Below, piece by piece: positions 51,929 through 62,934 of a stretch of 64,000 bases of DNA. The position numbers were made by a program, and so were the translations under genes. Under the pieces are notes generated by a model that saw nothing but the letters and a program-made list of their open reading frames with translations, did not search any database and was not told where the DNA came from. Positions within the stretch are counted from its first letter, which is position 1, and every line of letters begins with the position of its first letter. Source of the stretch: Adlercreutzia wanghongyangiae (GTDB lineage: Bacteria > Actinomycetota > Coriobacteriia > Coriobacteriales > Eggerthellaceae); contig NZ_JAYMFF010000015.1 of NCBI RefSeq assembly GCF_035989245.1, forward strand, positions 62,001 to 126,000. Direction: 5' to 3'.

Positions 51929-53476
51929 CTACAGGTCAACCACGGCCAGGTTGGCCGGGCCGCTGACGATGAAGCCCACGTCGCGCACATAGGCGCCGGC
52001 GGCCACTTTGCCGCTGTTGGCATCACTCGTCAAGGTTAGCTCGTTGCCCGTGGTGGAGGCCTTGCAGTTCCAGCTGTCCTCCAACGTCACATCGGCGCTG
52101 AAGGGGATGGTCACCGCCCACGATTCCACGCCGGCCCCGTAGTTGTTGCCCAGCATCTCGTACTTGAAGAAGGTGCGGCCGTCCTGCTCCCAGGTCTCGG
52201 CGATATCCAGCTGCCATTGGATGGTGCCCTCGGCGAAGGCCATCATGGCCGAGCCCTGAGCGTTGGGCTTCTTGTCGGCCCGAGCCAGCTGCACCTCCTT
52301 ACGGTCGAAGCCGGGGCCGCGCAACGTGTCCACCAGCCACAGGCCCTCGTCGGTCAGATCGTCCAGCGAGAAGCCCGAGGTCTTCCCCACGTCCGATTTG
52401 AACAGGGCTGCGGCCTCGTTTTTGTTGGACAGGTTCCAGCAGATGTAGCTGACGTTCAGCTCGTCCATCAGACGCACCCAGGCATCGGCCGAATCGTAGT
52501 CGATCTCGCCGTCGCCCGTGGCCTCGCAGATGCCGAACTCCGACACGAACACCGGCAGCCCCCCTTCCACGACCGTGCGCAGGCGGTTGCGCAGGTCGTC
52601 CTGGTGGGTGGCGGCGTAGAAGTGCATGGCATACATGACGTTGTCGAACGCCAGCGGGTCGGCAGCGGCCGCCTCCACATCCTGGGACCAGGTGGGAGTG
52701 CCCACGATGATGACGGCATCGGGGTCGTTCGCGCGGATGACGGGGATGACCGTCTCGGCGTAGGACTTGATGTCGGCCCAGGTGGTGTCGCCGTTGGGCT
52801 CGTTGCATATCTCGTAAATGACGTTGCTGCGGTCGGCCAGATCGCGCGATACGATGGCGAAGAAGTCGGAGGCGGCCCACTCGTTGGTCCAGGGGTTCGC
52901 GTCCGACAGGGAATGCCAGTCGACCACCACGTACATATCGGCCGCCGTGGCGTATTCCACGCCCTGCATCACCAGATCGCGCAGGGCCGAGCGCTTGCCG
53001 TCGGCCGTGGCGTAGCCGCCCGACTCGGCGGAATACATCGCCAGACGCACCACGTTGGCACCCCAGTCCTGCCGCAGCTCGGTGAACAGGGGCTGGTTCA
53101 CGTACTGGGGAAACCACGCCAAACCGTGGGTGGAAACGCCGCGCAGCTGCACGGGATTGCCCGCAGCGTCCACCAGCTGGGAACCCTGCACCTGCAGCGC
53201 ACCGGCCGTGGAGGGCACGGCCAGATCGCGCGCCGGCTCCTCGGCCTCCTCCTGGGGGGCGGGGGCATCCTCGGCGGCCTCGTCGGCCTTCGGCTTAGGC
53301 GCCTGGGGCCGCGTGGGTTCTACCTCCACCGCCATGCCGGCGCCATAGTCGGGTGCGTTCGCCTGGCTCATGGACACGATGGCCAAGCCGATGCCCACCG
53401 CCACCAGCACCGCCAGCGCCGCAGCTGCCACCACCAGACGCTTGGCGCCACCTTTTTTTCCCGTTTGTGCGGCCAT
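51929..53476 (-). CDS. Membrane-anchored glycoside hydrolase family 5 (cellulase-like) with C-terminal CBM2-like domain
   Basis: A 515-residue protein. An uncleaved-looking membrane helix lies at residues 13-36, then a Pro/Glu/Ala linker to about 85. The GH5 barrel (about 95-400) has the acid/base Glu226 in YEICNEPNG and the nucleophile Glu313 in VFVSEFGIC. Residues about 420-515 resemble a CBM2-like beta-sandwich (ESWAVTIPFSADVTLEDSWN). It probably cleaves a beta-1,4-linked glucan or a related envelope or mucosal glycan at the cell surface. No sugar transporter or catabolic genes are nearby. The ATG at 53476 follows AAAGGG. Confidence 0.85.
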   Translation of the reverse strand: MAAQTGKKGGAKRLVVAAAALAVLVAVGIGLAIVSMSQANAPDYGAGMAVEVEPTRPQAPKPKADEAAEDAPAPQEEAEEPARDLAVPSTAGALQVQGSQLVDAAGNPVQLRGVSTHGLAWFPQYVNQPLFTELRQDWGANVVRLAMYSAESGGYATADGKRSALRDLVMQGVEYATAADMYVVVDWHSLSDANPWTNEWAASDFFAIVSRDLADRSNVIYEICNEPNGDTTWADIKSYAETVIPVIRANDPDAVIIVGTPTWSQDVEAAAADPLAFDNVMYAMHFYAATHQDDLRNRLRTVVEGGLPVFVSEFGICEATGDGEIDYDSADAWVRLMDELNVSYICWNLSNKNEAAALFKSDVGKTSGFSLDDLTDEGLWLVDTLRGPGFDRKEVQLARADKKPNAQGSAMMAFAEGTIQWQLDIAETWEQDGRTFFKYEMLGNNYGAGVESWAVTIPFSADVTLEDSWNCKASTTGNELTLTSDANSGKVAAGAYVRDVGFIVSGPANLAVVDL

Positions 53477-53709
53477 ACACGCCCGCCCTTTCACTATCGC
53501 GCAGCCAGCTGCGGCATTGCGCCCGCAACCGGTCGAGAACATCCTGATCGAGTCGGTATTGTATCTCACCGCCATGCAGAAGCGGCCCAAACCGCCCGAA
53601 GCGCATACAAAGAGATTCCCCGAGCAGCCCTCGGCCGCATCGGGCGGAACCGGGGCTCGGCGGCCGGGCTATCGCAAGGAGGCGCCGGCGCAGACAGGCC
53701 GCGGGGCAG

Positions 53710-54858
53710 TTAGGCCTGGGCGAGCAGAGAGGCGCCGAGAGTCAAGAACTCCTGCTGGTCAAGGGTCTCGCCGCGACGCTTCGGGTCGATGCCGGCAGCT
53801 TCGAGCAAAGCCGGCAACTGCGCGGCAATCGCGGCGCCGTCGAAGTGGAGGGCCGCTGCCGCGTCATCGGGTGCGCCCGCCGCCCCCTCTTTCCCGAGAC
53901 CGCCCGGCAGCGCGAAGGTTCCGCGGCCGGAGAAGTAGGTCTTGCAGGAGTTCGCCAAGGTCTTGCGGCGGTTCGCGAAAGCGGCATCGGCCATAAGGCA
54001 GGCCGCCGCTATGACCGCCGGCGCAGCCGGGACGCCATCGGCCGTAACAGGCGTGCGACGGTTCAGGCGAATGACGGCGGAATCGACCCGGGGCGGCGGG
54101 AAGAAGTTGCCCGGCCCCACGGCGAAGCGCCCCGCCACTTCGGCGTACAAGCCGAGTTTCACCGTATAGGCTCCGTAGTTCTTCGTGCCGCGCTCGGCGG
54201 CCATGCGATCGGCCACCTCCTTCTGCACCATGACGGTGGCTGATTCCAAAAAGGGAAACTGCTGGAAGTAGTCGAGCACCACGGTGGCAGCCACGGCGTA
54301 GGGCAGGTTGGAAACGAGCTTGTTGGGAAGGCATTGCTGAAGGTCTCCCTGGGGCGCAGACGCGGGGCACCCTGATTCGCTCAGACAGTCCTCGCTCGGC
54401 GAAACAGCCCGGCGGGCTGTTTCGTTCGCTGCGGAACTCGCTCGGTCAGGGCAGCCCGTGTCTGCGCCGAGCTCGACCATAGCTGAAGCGATGTCATCTG
54501 CGGTTACGTCGAGGGCGTCCTTCTCGATGAGGGCGAACTTCTCGCGCCAGGGGTACAAGGTGTCGGCCAGGACGGCGGGCAGGTCGGGGTCGCGTTCGAC
54601 GGCCACCACCGCGGCCGCGTGCTTCAGAAGCGCGATGGTGAGCGTGCCGATGCCGGGGCCCACCTCCAGAATGCGGTCGGCCGACCCCACGTCGGCCAGC
54701 GCAATAATCTTTTTCAGCACGTCGTCGTTCACGAGGAAGTTTTGCCCCAGCGTGTACTTCGTGCCGATGCCATGGGCCTCCAACACCGCGCGAGTGGCGC
54801 TGGGGGTGGAAAGCGGCGACAGGCGGCCGTCGTCGGCATAGCTAGCGGCGACCGCCAC
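53710..54858 (-). CDS. ksgA: 16S rRNA (adenine-N6,N6)-dimethyltransferase KsgA with an in-frame palindromic insert
   Basis: Dimethylates two adjacent adenines near the 3' end of 16S rRNA. Motifs: YTLGQNFLVND, the SAM site LEVGPGIGTLT and the catalytic NLPYAVA; the C-terminal domain ends LTLGASLLAQ. Between AMVELG and NKLVSNLPY there is an extra stretch of about 45 residues, rich in Ser, Ala, Cys and Pro, encoded by a palindromic element (54353-54468). The start is uncertain: GTG at 54858 has AAGAAGGG upstream and overlaps the preceding gene's end by 17 bases; no ATG fits. Confidence 0.92.
   Translation of the reverse strand: MAVAASYADDGRLSPLSTPSATRAVLEAHGIGTKYTLGQNFLVNDDVLKKIIALADVGSADRILEVGPGIGTLTIALLKHAAAVVAVERDPDLPAVLADTLYPWREKFALIEKDALDVTADDIASAMVELGADTGCPDRASSAANETARRAVSPSEDCLSESGCPASAPQGDLQQCLPNKLVSNLPYAVAATVVLDYFQQFPFLESATVMVQKEVADRMAAERGTKNYGAYTVKLGLYAEVAGRFAVGPGNFFPPPRVDSAVIRLNRRTPVTADGVPAAPAVIAAACLMADAAFANRRKTLANSCKTYFSGRGTFALPGGLGKEGAAGAPDDAAAALHFDGAAIAAQLPALLEAAGIDPKRRGETLDQQEFLTLGASLLAQA
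54353..54468. repeat. Nested palindromic element inserted in the ksgA coding sequence
   Basis: The outer arms, 54353-54375 (GGCGCAGAC...CCCTGA) and 54446-54468 (TCAGGG...GTCTGCGCC), are 23-bp imperfect inverted repeats with about four mismatches. In the centre GAAACAGCCC (54401-54410) and GGGCTGTTTC (54414-54423) are a perfect 10-bp stem. The whole 116 nt is open in the ksgA frame and lies between conserved KsgA blocks. Confidence 0.85.
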
Positions 54859-56161
54859 GACCGTTGCCCTTCTTCTTGGTGTTCTTCTTGCCGTAAGCCG
54901 GACCGCCGCCCTTGCCGTGCGATTTGCGCGGGCCGCGACCACCCTTGGAGCCGTCCGCGGCCTCCTTCGGCGCGCGGGACGGCTGGCTTACCGACAGCTT
55001 CGCGCGGCCCTTGGGCTGCGATTCGCCGGGAGCGTTCTCGGCGGCCGAGCGGGAGGCCTGAAGGCCTCCCCTACGGGGGTCGTCGTGGGCGGCCGAGCGG
55101 GAGGCCTGAAGGCCTCCCCTACGGGGGTTGTCGTCGGCGGTTGGGCGGGAGGCCTGAAGGCCTCCCCTACGGGGGGTGGCGTCGGCGGTTGGGCGGGAGG
55201 CCGGAAGGCCTCCCCTACGGGGGGTGGCGTCGGCGGTTGGGCGGGAGGCCGGAAGGCCTCCCCTACGGGGGGTGGCGTCGGCGGTTGGGCGGGAGGCCTG
55301 AAGGCCTCCCCTACGGGGGTTGTCGTCGGCGGTTGGGCGGGAGGCCTGAAGGCCTCCCCTACGGGTCGGGACGGGAGTGTCGCCCCGGTCGTCATCCCAA
55401 TCGGCGTCTTCGTCGGCGTTGTCGGTTGCATCTTCTTCGTCGAAGTCAGCGACGAAGCCCTCTTCGGCGAAATCGGTGAAGGCGGCCCCGTCGGCCCCTT
55501 CCGCGACTTCGCAATCGTCGCCCCATTCCAGGGCGCCGAAGCCGCCCACGGGGGGCAGCGGGTACTCCTCGGCATCGGCGGTAATCTCGCCGTCGGCGCG
55601 AATCTTCCCCACCCAGTCGAGCACAAGTTCCACGGAAAAGCCCGCCACGGAAAGCGCCGAGCGCACGGTGCCGATAAGGGGTTCGAAGCCATGAGGATCG
55701 CCCCCGGCGCCCACCACGTGAATAGTCGCGGGGCGCTTAGGGTAGGTGCGCACGTCGGTGAAGTAGTAGGGCTGCAAGCGGTCGAGCAGGGCCTTCATCT
55801 GGGCGGGCACGCTGGCGAAGTACACCGGGCACACCACAATGAGCTCGTCGGCCGCGTCCAGGTGCTTGCGCACCTCGTTCATATCGTCATCGATCACGCA
55901 GTGGTGGAACAGGGCATCGGACTCCACGACCGACTCCTGGGGCAGCAGCGGATCGCCCTCCTGAAACACGTGGATGGGCTCCTCCGATACGGCGCGGCAC
56001 TCATCGCAGCCGATGCACGGGCCCACCTCGGTGGACGATACCGACACGATGGACACCCCGTCCTCCGGGCATTCCTCGATGCACGCGTTGAACAGCTCGT
56101 CGGCGAGCGCCGCGCTGCGGCCGTCGGCACGGCACGACCCGTGCAGGATGACCCTATGCAT
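54842..56161 (-). CDS. NAD(P)H/FMN reductase-like iron-sulfur flavoprotein with repeat-derived tail
   Basis: A 439-residue protein. Residues 1-165 are a flavodoxin-like fold (RVILHGSCRADGRSAALADE) with a GPCIGCDEC cysteine cluster, as in iron-sulfur flavoproteins and multimeric flavodoxins; the active-site-like CPVYFASVPAQMK follows. Residues about 190-258 are very acidic. Residues about 260-372 are seven 16-residue repeats (RRGGLQASRPTAD plus three residues) encoded by a palindromic DNA repeat. The last 60 residues are basic and Gly/Lys-rich (KSHGKGGGPAYGKKNTKKKG). Only the first domain looks catalytic. It overlaps the tatD-like gene by 8 bases and ksgA by 17. Confidence 0.8.
   Translation of the reverse strand: MHRVILHGSCRADGRSAALADELFNACIEECPEDGVSIVSVSSTEVGPCIGCDECRAVSEEPIHVFQEGDPLLPQESVVESDALFHHCVIDDDMNEVRKHLDAADELIVVCPVYFASVPAQMKALLDRLQPYYFTDVRTYPKRPATIHVVGAGGDPHGFEPLIGTVRSALSVAGFSVELVLDWVGKIRADGEITADAEEYPLPPVGGFGALEWGDDCEVAEGADGAAFTDFAEEGFVADFDEEDATDNADEDADWDDDRGDTPVPTRRGGLQASRPTADDNPRRGGLQASRPTADATPRRGGLPASRPTADATPRRGGLPASRPTADATPRRGGLQASRPTADDNPRRGGLQASRSAAHDDPRRGGLQASRSAAENAPGESQPKGRAKLSVSQPSRAPKEAADGSKGGRGPRKSHGKGGGPAYGKKNTKKKGNGRGGRR
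55049..55384. repeat. Seven 48-bp tandem palindromic repeats inside a coding gene
   Basis: GCGGGAGGCC begins at 55049, 55097, 55145, 55193, 55241, 55289 and 55337. Each copy holds a near-perfect palindrome (GGGAGGCCTGAAGGCCTCCC) followed by CTACGGG and a variable 18-20 nt. The 48-bp period equals 16 codons, so the reading frame is preserved. Copies four and five carry CCGGAAGG instead of CCTGAAGG. Confidence 0.95.
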
Positions 56162-57131
56162 GGGCGTGCTCCCGCTGCCAAGCCGTGGGAGCACGGTCGA
56201 GCAGGCCCAGGGCGTTCTCGTACAACTGCGCCAGCAGCGACGCCCGCCCCTCGGGCGTGTCGGCGCCCAGGACAGCGCACAGCGCGTCGGCCGTCCAGAT
56301 AACGTGCTCGGGACCGCAGAGCGTGCCGCGCAGGGGCTCCGGGGTCATATAGGGCGCATCGGTTTCCGTGAGCAGCCGGTCGCGCGGCACCAGGCGCGCC
56401 GCCTCGCGCAGCGCGTCGAATTTCTTGTAGGTCAGCTGGCCGCCCAGAGCGATGAAGCAGCCGGCCTCCACCCAACGTGCCACCTCGGCCCCGTCCAGGT
56501 TGAAGCAGTGCAGCAGCGTGCCGGCCTCGGGAAAGCCCTCCTCGGAAAGGATGGCGAAACCGTCGTCGTGGGCCTCGCGCAGATGCAGGCACACCGGCAG
56601 CCCCGCCTCCTTGGCCAGGCGAATCTGGGCGCGGAACACCTCCTGCTGCACGTCGCGGGGCGACAGATCGTAGTGATAGTCCAACCCGATCTCGCCCACC
56701 GCGCTCACCCGGCGGTCGGCCAAGTGCGCCCGCAAGTCGTCTTCCAAAGCCGGCGTGTAGTCCTTCGCGTTGTGGGGATGCACGCCCGCGGCGATGCGCA
56801 CCCGCGGTACGGCCACCACGCAGTCGTGCACCTCCTGGTCGGGTTCGCTCGTCAGGCGCCGCAAGTCGCCTGCGGCCTCCATCAACCAGCCGGGCAGCGC
56901 CGAAAACGTGGTAAAACCATCGTCGGTGGGGTCCACGATGGCCTCCACGAAGCCCACGTTGTGAGCCCCGGCGCGGGCCAGCGACAGGGCCGGATCGCGC
57001 ATCATCTGCACATGGGCATGGGTATCGGCCACCGGCACGTCCATCACCGGTGCCTCCACCTCGCTCCACTTCCCGTGCTTGCGCTTCTGGTGGAACTTCA
57101 CATCTTCGAACAGCGGCTCTTCTTCGCTCAT
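56154..57131 (-). CDS. TatD-family metal-dependent hydrolase
   Basis: A 325-residue protein. TIM-barrel metal ligands are visible: DTHAHVQ near residue 36, GEIGLDYHYD near 147, HLREAH, LLHCFN and TETDAPYMTPEP. TatD proteins are deoxyribonucleases/3'-exonucleases. A 35-residue basic N-terminal extension precedes the barrel. It sits between metG and the flavoprotein gene; metG-tatD-ksgA linkage is common in bacteria, and the flavoprotein interrupts it here. Confidence 0.92.
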   Translation of the reverse strand: MSEEEPLFEDVKFHQKRKHGKWSEVEAPVMDVPVADTHAHVQMMRDPALSLARAGAHNVGFVEAIVDPTDDGFTTFSALPGWLMEAAGDLRRLTSEPDQEVHDCVVAVPRVRIAAGVHPHNAKDYTPALEDDLRAHLADRRVSAVGEIGLDYHYDLSPRDVQQEVFRAQIRLAKEAGLPVCLHLREAHDDGFAILSEEGFPEAGTLLHCFNLDGAEVARWVEAGCFIALGGQLTYKKFDALREAARLVPRDRLLTETDAPYMTPEPLRGTLCGPEHVIWTADALCAVLGADTPEGRASLLAQLYENALGLLDRAPTAWQREHAHA

Positions 57132-57155
57132 CGCAATCTCCCTCGCGAACGGAAC

Positions 57156-58730
57156 TTACAGCTCGGGCAGGTTTTCCACATCGAGGCGCGGGAAGAGGGG
57201 CTCGCCCACCTCCACGGCCACGCTGGCGGGCAGCTGGCCCCAGGCCGTGGCCTCCTGAATGTCGGTCACGGCGGCAATGTCGCCCAGGCCCAGACGGCGG
57301 AACACCTCGGCCGAGGTGGTGGGCATGAACGGCGCCATGTACAGCGCGATGATGCGGATGGCCTCCAGGCAGTTGTACAGCACCGCCGCCAGCTCGTCGG
57401 CCTTCGCGGGATCCTTCGCCAGGGCCCACGGCGCGCTCTCCTCCACGTACAGGTTCACGCGGCTCGCCAGCTTCTGCACGGCCGCCGCAGCCCCGGTGAA
57501 GTCCACCTCGGTCATGCAGGCGTCGTATTCCGCGTACAGCGTGTCGGCGATCTCGCGCAGAGGATTGCCCTCGGCACCGGCCGGAGCCTCGGGCACGCGG
57601 CCCTCGAAGTACTTGCCGGTCATGTTGGTCACGCGGGATACCAGGTTGCCCCAGGTGTTGGCCAGGTCGGCGTTGTACACCTGCACCATGCGCTCCATGG
57701 AGATGGAGCCGTCGTGGCCGAACTGCACGTCGCTCATGAAGTAGTAGCGGTAGGCGTCCACGCCGAACACCTTCACCAGGTCGGCGGGCATAAGGCCGTT
57801 GCCCTTCGACTTCGACATCTTCTCGCCCTTGGTGAGCAGAAAGCCGTGGCCGAACACCGTGTGGGTGATGGGCATGTCGGCGGCCATCAGCATGGCCGGC
57901 CAGATGACGCAGTGGAAGCGCGTGATGTCCTTGCCCACGAAGTGGTACTGGATGGGCCAGCGGCGATCGAACTCGGCCTCGCGCTCGGGATCGCCGTAGC
58001 CGATGCCGGTGAGGTACGCGATGAGCGCGTCGGCCCACACGTAGAACACGTGGCCCTCGTCGAAGGGCACGGGAATGCCCCAGTCGAAGCTGGAACGCGA
58101 GATGGACAGGTCCTGCAGGCCGCCCTTCACGAAGGAGACGATCTCGTTGCGGCGACTCTCGGGGCGGATGAAGTCGGGGTTCTCGTCGTAGAAGGCCAAA
58201 AGCTTATCCTGGAACTCGGACAGCTTGAAGAACCAGTTCTCCTCACCCGAGGCGCGGCGCACGGGGCGCTTGCAGTCAGGGCAGACGAACTCGCCCTCGT
58301 CGTTCTTCTCCAGGTCGCTCTCGGCGTAGTAGGTCTCCTCGTGGATGCAGTACCAGCCCTCATACGCGCTCTTGTACAGCCAGCCCTTATCGTGCAGCTC
58401 GCACCACAGCTTCTGCACAGCGCGCGTCTGGCGCTCCTCAGTGGTGCGCACGAAGTTGGTATAGTCGATGTTCAAAAGCTCCCACGCGTCGGTGAAGGCG
58501 GGGGCCAAGTGATCGCACCAGGCCTGGGGGGTCATGCCGTTCTTCTCGGCGGTCTCGGCGATTTTCTGGCCGTGCTCGTCGGTGCCGGTGACGAACGACA
58601 CGTCATAGCCGTTCATGCGCTGATAGCGCGTGATGGTGTCAGCGGCCACCGTGGTGTAGGCGGTGCCCAAATGCGGCGCGGCGTTGATGTAGTAGATGGG
58701 CGTGGTGACGCCGAAGGTTCCCTTGGACAT
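57156..58730 (-). CDS. metG: Methionyl-tRNA synthetase
   Basis: A 524-residue class I synthetase. The HIGH-type motif is in AAPHLGTAYTT at residue 15, the KMSKS motif in GEKMSKSKGN, and the Cys-bearing knob in FVCPDCKRPV. It is the short form without the C-terminal tRNA-binding (dimerisation) domain. The ATG at 58730 follows AGGAGG; the upstream in-frame part is not conserved. It heads a cluster with the tatD-like gene, the flavoprotein gene and ksgA. Confidence 0.97.
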   Translation of the reverse strand: MSKGTFGVTTPIYYINAAPHLGTAYTTVAADTITRYQRMNGYDVSFVTGTDEHGQKIAETAEKNGMTPQAWCDHLAPAFTDAWELLNIDYTNFVRTTEERQTRAVQKLWCELHDKGWLYKSAYEGWYCIHEETYYAESDLEKNDEGEFVCPDCKRPVRRASGEENWFFKLSEFQDKLLAFYDENPDFIRPESRRNEIVSFVKGGLQDLSISRSSFDWGIPVPFDEGHVFYVWADALIAYLTGIGYGDPEREAEFDRRWPIQYHFVGKDITRFHCVIWPAMLMAADMPITHTVFGHGFLLTKGEKMSKSKGNGLMPADLVKVFGVDAYRYYFMSDVQFGHDGSISMERMVQVYNADLANTWGNLVSRVTNMTGKYFEGRVPEAPAGAEGNPLREIADTLYAEYDACMTEVDFTGAAAAVQKLASRVNLYVEESAPWALAKDPAKADELAAVLYNCLEAIRIIALYMAPFMPTTSAEVFRRLGLGDIAAVTDIQEATAWGQLPASVAVEVGEPLFPRLDVENLPEL

Positions 58731-58805
58731 GCGGTCAGGGCCTCCTCTCCGGACGCGCGCGGCCAATGACGCCGCGGCTCCCTTAGGGGTTGTTGCGTGC
58801 AGGCT

Positions 58806-58814
58806 ATCTTAACA
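58806..58814 (-). promoter_or_regulatory. Extended -10 promoter of metG
   Basis: The minus strand reads TGTTAAGAT (TGn plus TAAGAT, five of six matches), 76 nt before the metG ATG. The -35 region (GATTCC) is weak. Confidence 0.45.
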
Positions 58815-58937
58815 CAGGGAACGGAAGGGGAATCCTTCGACTCCGCGCTCCGCTCAGGATGACACGGAGGCTGGGAGCATGGTACGCGCGGGGACTGAGG
58901 ACCTACTGCGTCCAGGATGGCGCGGAGGGGCGGGCGA

Positions 58938-61556
<2,619 letters not shown>

Positions 61557-61752
61557 GCACACCCCCCTTGGAACTACTCGTTTATGCACCGCCTATGATA
61601 GGCGATAGGCCACGGTGGCGCGTCGAAGAGTTTGAAGCCTCATCGACTTTGCGCACACTCCAGGGTGGGACGGCACTCCAACTGATATCGACCCGTGGAA
61701 ACGCGTCTTTATCGATTCAGCAAAATTATGACGGTATTATGCGGAAGATATT

Positions 61753-61807
61753 GCGAATTTCAAGCGAACGCAAGGCGAATTTACTCATAATTTTGTGCGA
61801 ATTATTC
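61753..61807 (+). promoter_or_regulatory. 11-bp phased direct repeats upstream of the sortase-like gene
   Basis: GCGAA begins at 61753, 61764, 61775 and 61797, with a degenerate CATAA at 61786: five consecutive 11-bp units (GCGAATTTCAA, GCGAACGCAAG, GCGAATTTACT, CATAATTTTGT, GCGAATTATTC). They end directly at the -35. Such spacing is typical of OmpR/PhoB-type response regulator sites. The rest of 61557-61920 holds no gene. Confidence 0.6.
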
Positions 61808-61836
61808 TTTACTTTTACACGACTCCGCGTTACTAT
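61808..61836 (+). promoter_or_regulatory. Promoter of the sortase-like gene
   Basis: TTTACT (61808-61813), a 17-nt spacer and TACTAT (61831-61836). Both boxes match consensus at four of six positions, as expected for an activated promoter. The leader would be about 78 nt. Confidence 0.5.
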
Positions 61837-61920
61837 ACGAACAAATATTCGATAAACGGAAGAGACCCACGGGGCTTGGATTCGTGCGCTCTCCGTCCGG
61901 CAAAACGAAGGGGGAACCTT

Positions 61921-62772
61921 ATGGGAAGAAAAACCATCGCACTCGCCTTGGTGCTGACAGCGGTCATCGCCGTCCCGGCCGCCTCCCTCGCCTGGGGCGC
62001 CGACACACCCGACCGGCCCGACGCCGAGCCGCTCTTCGCCGATGGCACTCGCAGCACCGTCGCGCCGGCCGTTCCGGGAGCGCCCCTCGCCGTGGGCGCG
62101 CCTGTCCGAGCACGACTCGCGTCCCCGAGCATCCGCAGCGAGGCGGCCGCCGGCGCCCGAGCCGGGCAGATGGAACGGCCGCCGGTCGCAGCGCGGGGCG
62201 CCGAAGCCCTCGGCGACGCCCTCGCTACGCTGGGCCGCACCCCGGGCGCAACCTCGCATGACGCAACCTCTGCACCCGCCGCGCCCTCCCGCCGCAGTTC
62301 TCCCACCGCCTGGGCCGAACCCGAGCCAAAGCCCGCAGACCGGGCCGCCGCGCCGTCGAACGAAAGGGCGGCCGAGCAGAAACCCGAAGCCGCCCCAGCG
62401 CCGGCGGCGCGCACCCTCACCGTGGGCGGCGCGGTCATCCCCTACCGCGACGTGCGCGGGGGCACCACACCGTCCAGCGGCGCAGGCCTGTGGCTGGGGT
62501 CCGACGATGTCGATGACGGCAGCTGGGGCTACTTCGTCGGCCACAATCCCGGCTCCTTCGCGCCTGTCAGGCACCTTGCAGTGGGAGACAGCGTGGTGCT
62601 TTGCAACGGCAACGGCGACCATCGCGCCTACACGGTGCGCACGGTGTTCACCGTGGAGGCCGCCGCTACGTGGAAGGCTATCGCCTCCCATGTCACCGGC
62701 TACGGCGAGTCGGTCATCCTGCAAACCTGCACAGGCGACGGCGCCACCAACACCATCGCCGTGGCGGCCTAG
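61921..62772 (+). CDS. Secreted sortase-like protein with an Ala/Pro-rich linker
   Basis: A 283-residue protein. A signal peptide (residues 1-26, ending ASLAWG), an Ala/Pro/Arg-rich low-complexity stretch to about 165, then a compact domain: GYFVGHNPGSFAPVRHLAVG (His208), DSVVLCNGNG, AYTVRTVFTV and VILQTCTGDG (Cys270). The His, the GD, and the TC-bearing strand match the sortase fold. The catalytic Arg expected shortly after the Cys is replaced (TNTIAVA, Thr278). No LPxTG-type substrate is seen nearby. The ATG follows AAGGGGGAACCTT. Divergent from the hybrid kinase. Confidence 0.55.
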   Translation: MGRKTIALALVLTAVIAVPAASLAWGADTPDRPDAEPLFADGTRSTVAPAVPGAPLAVGAPVRARLASPSIRSEAAAGARAGQMERPPVAARGAEALGDALATLGRTPGATSHDATSAPAAPSRRSSPTAWAEPEPKPADRAAAPSNERAAEQKPEAAPAPAARTLTVGGAVIPYRDVRGGTTPSSGAGLWLGSDDVDDGSWGYFVGHNPGSFAPVRHLAVGDSVVLCNGNGDHRAYTVRTVFTVEAAATWKAIASHVTGYGESVILQTCTGDGATNTIAVAA

Positions 62773-62887
62773 ACGCCCGCCGCGCCAACGGGCGCGGGCG
62801 GGTCGGAAGCCCCCCACACGAACGCCCGAGGCAAGACGGAAGCGCTGCAACGGCGCTCGCCCTGCGGCGGGGCGAGCAGCGCACAGG

Positions 62888-62909
62888 AAGGGGCGCTGAA
62901 GCGCCCCTT
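62888..62909. terminator. Bidirectional terminator between sortase-like gene and nifU
   Basis: AAGGGGCGC and GCGCCCCTT pair perfectly around TGAA, between two convergent genes. CTTTCCCCGTTT follows on the plus strand. Confidence 0.75.
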
Positions 62910-62934
62910 TCCCCGTTTCCGGTTTTACCGGCTC

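Noticed and set aside
55049..55384. CRISPR array
   Set aside because: The 48-bp period leaves only 18-20 nt between palindromes, that sequence is itself repetitive, and the whole is in frame in a protein gene.
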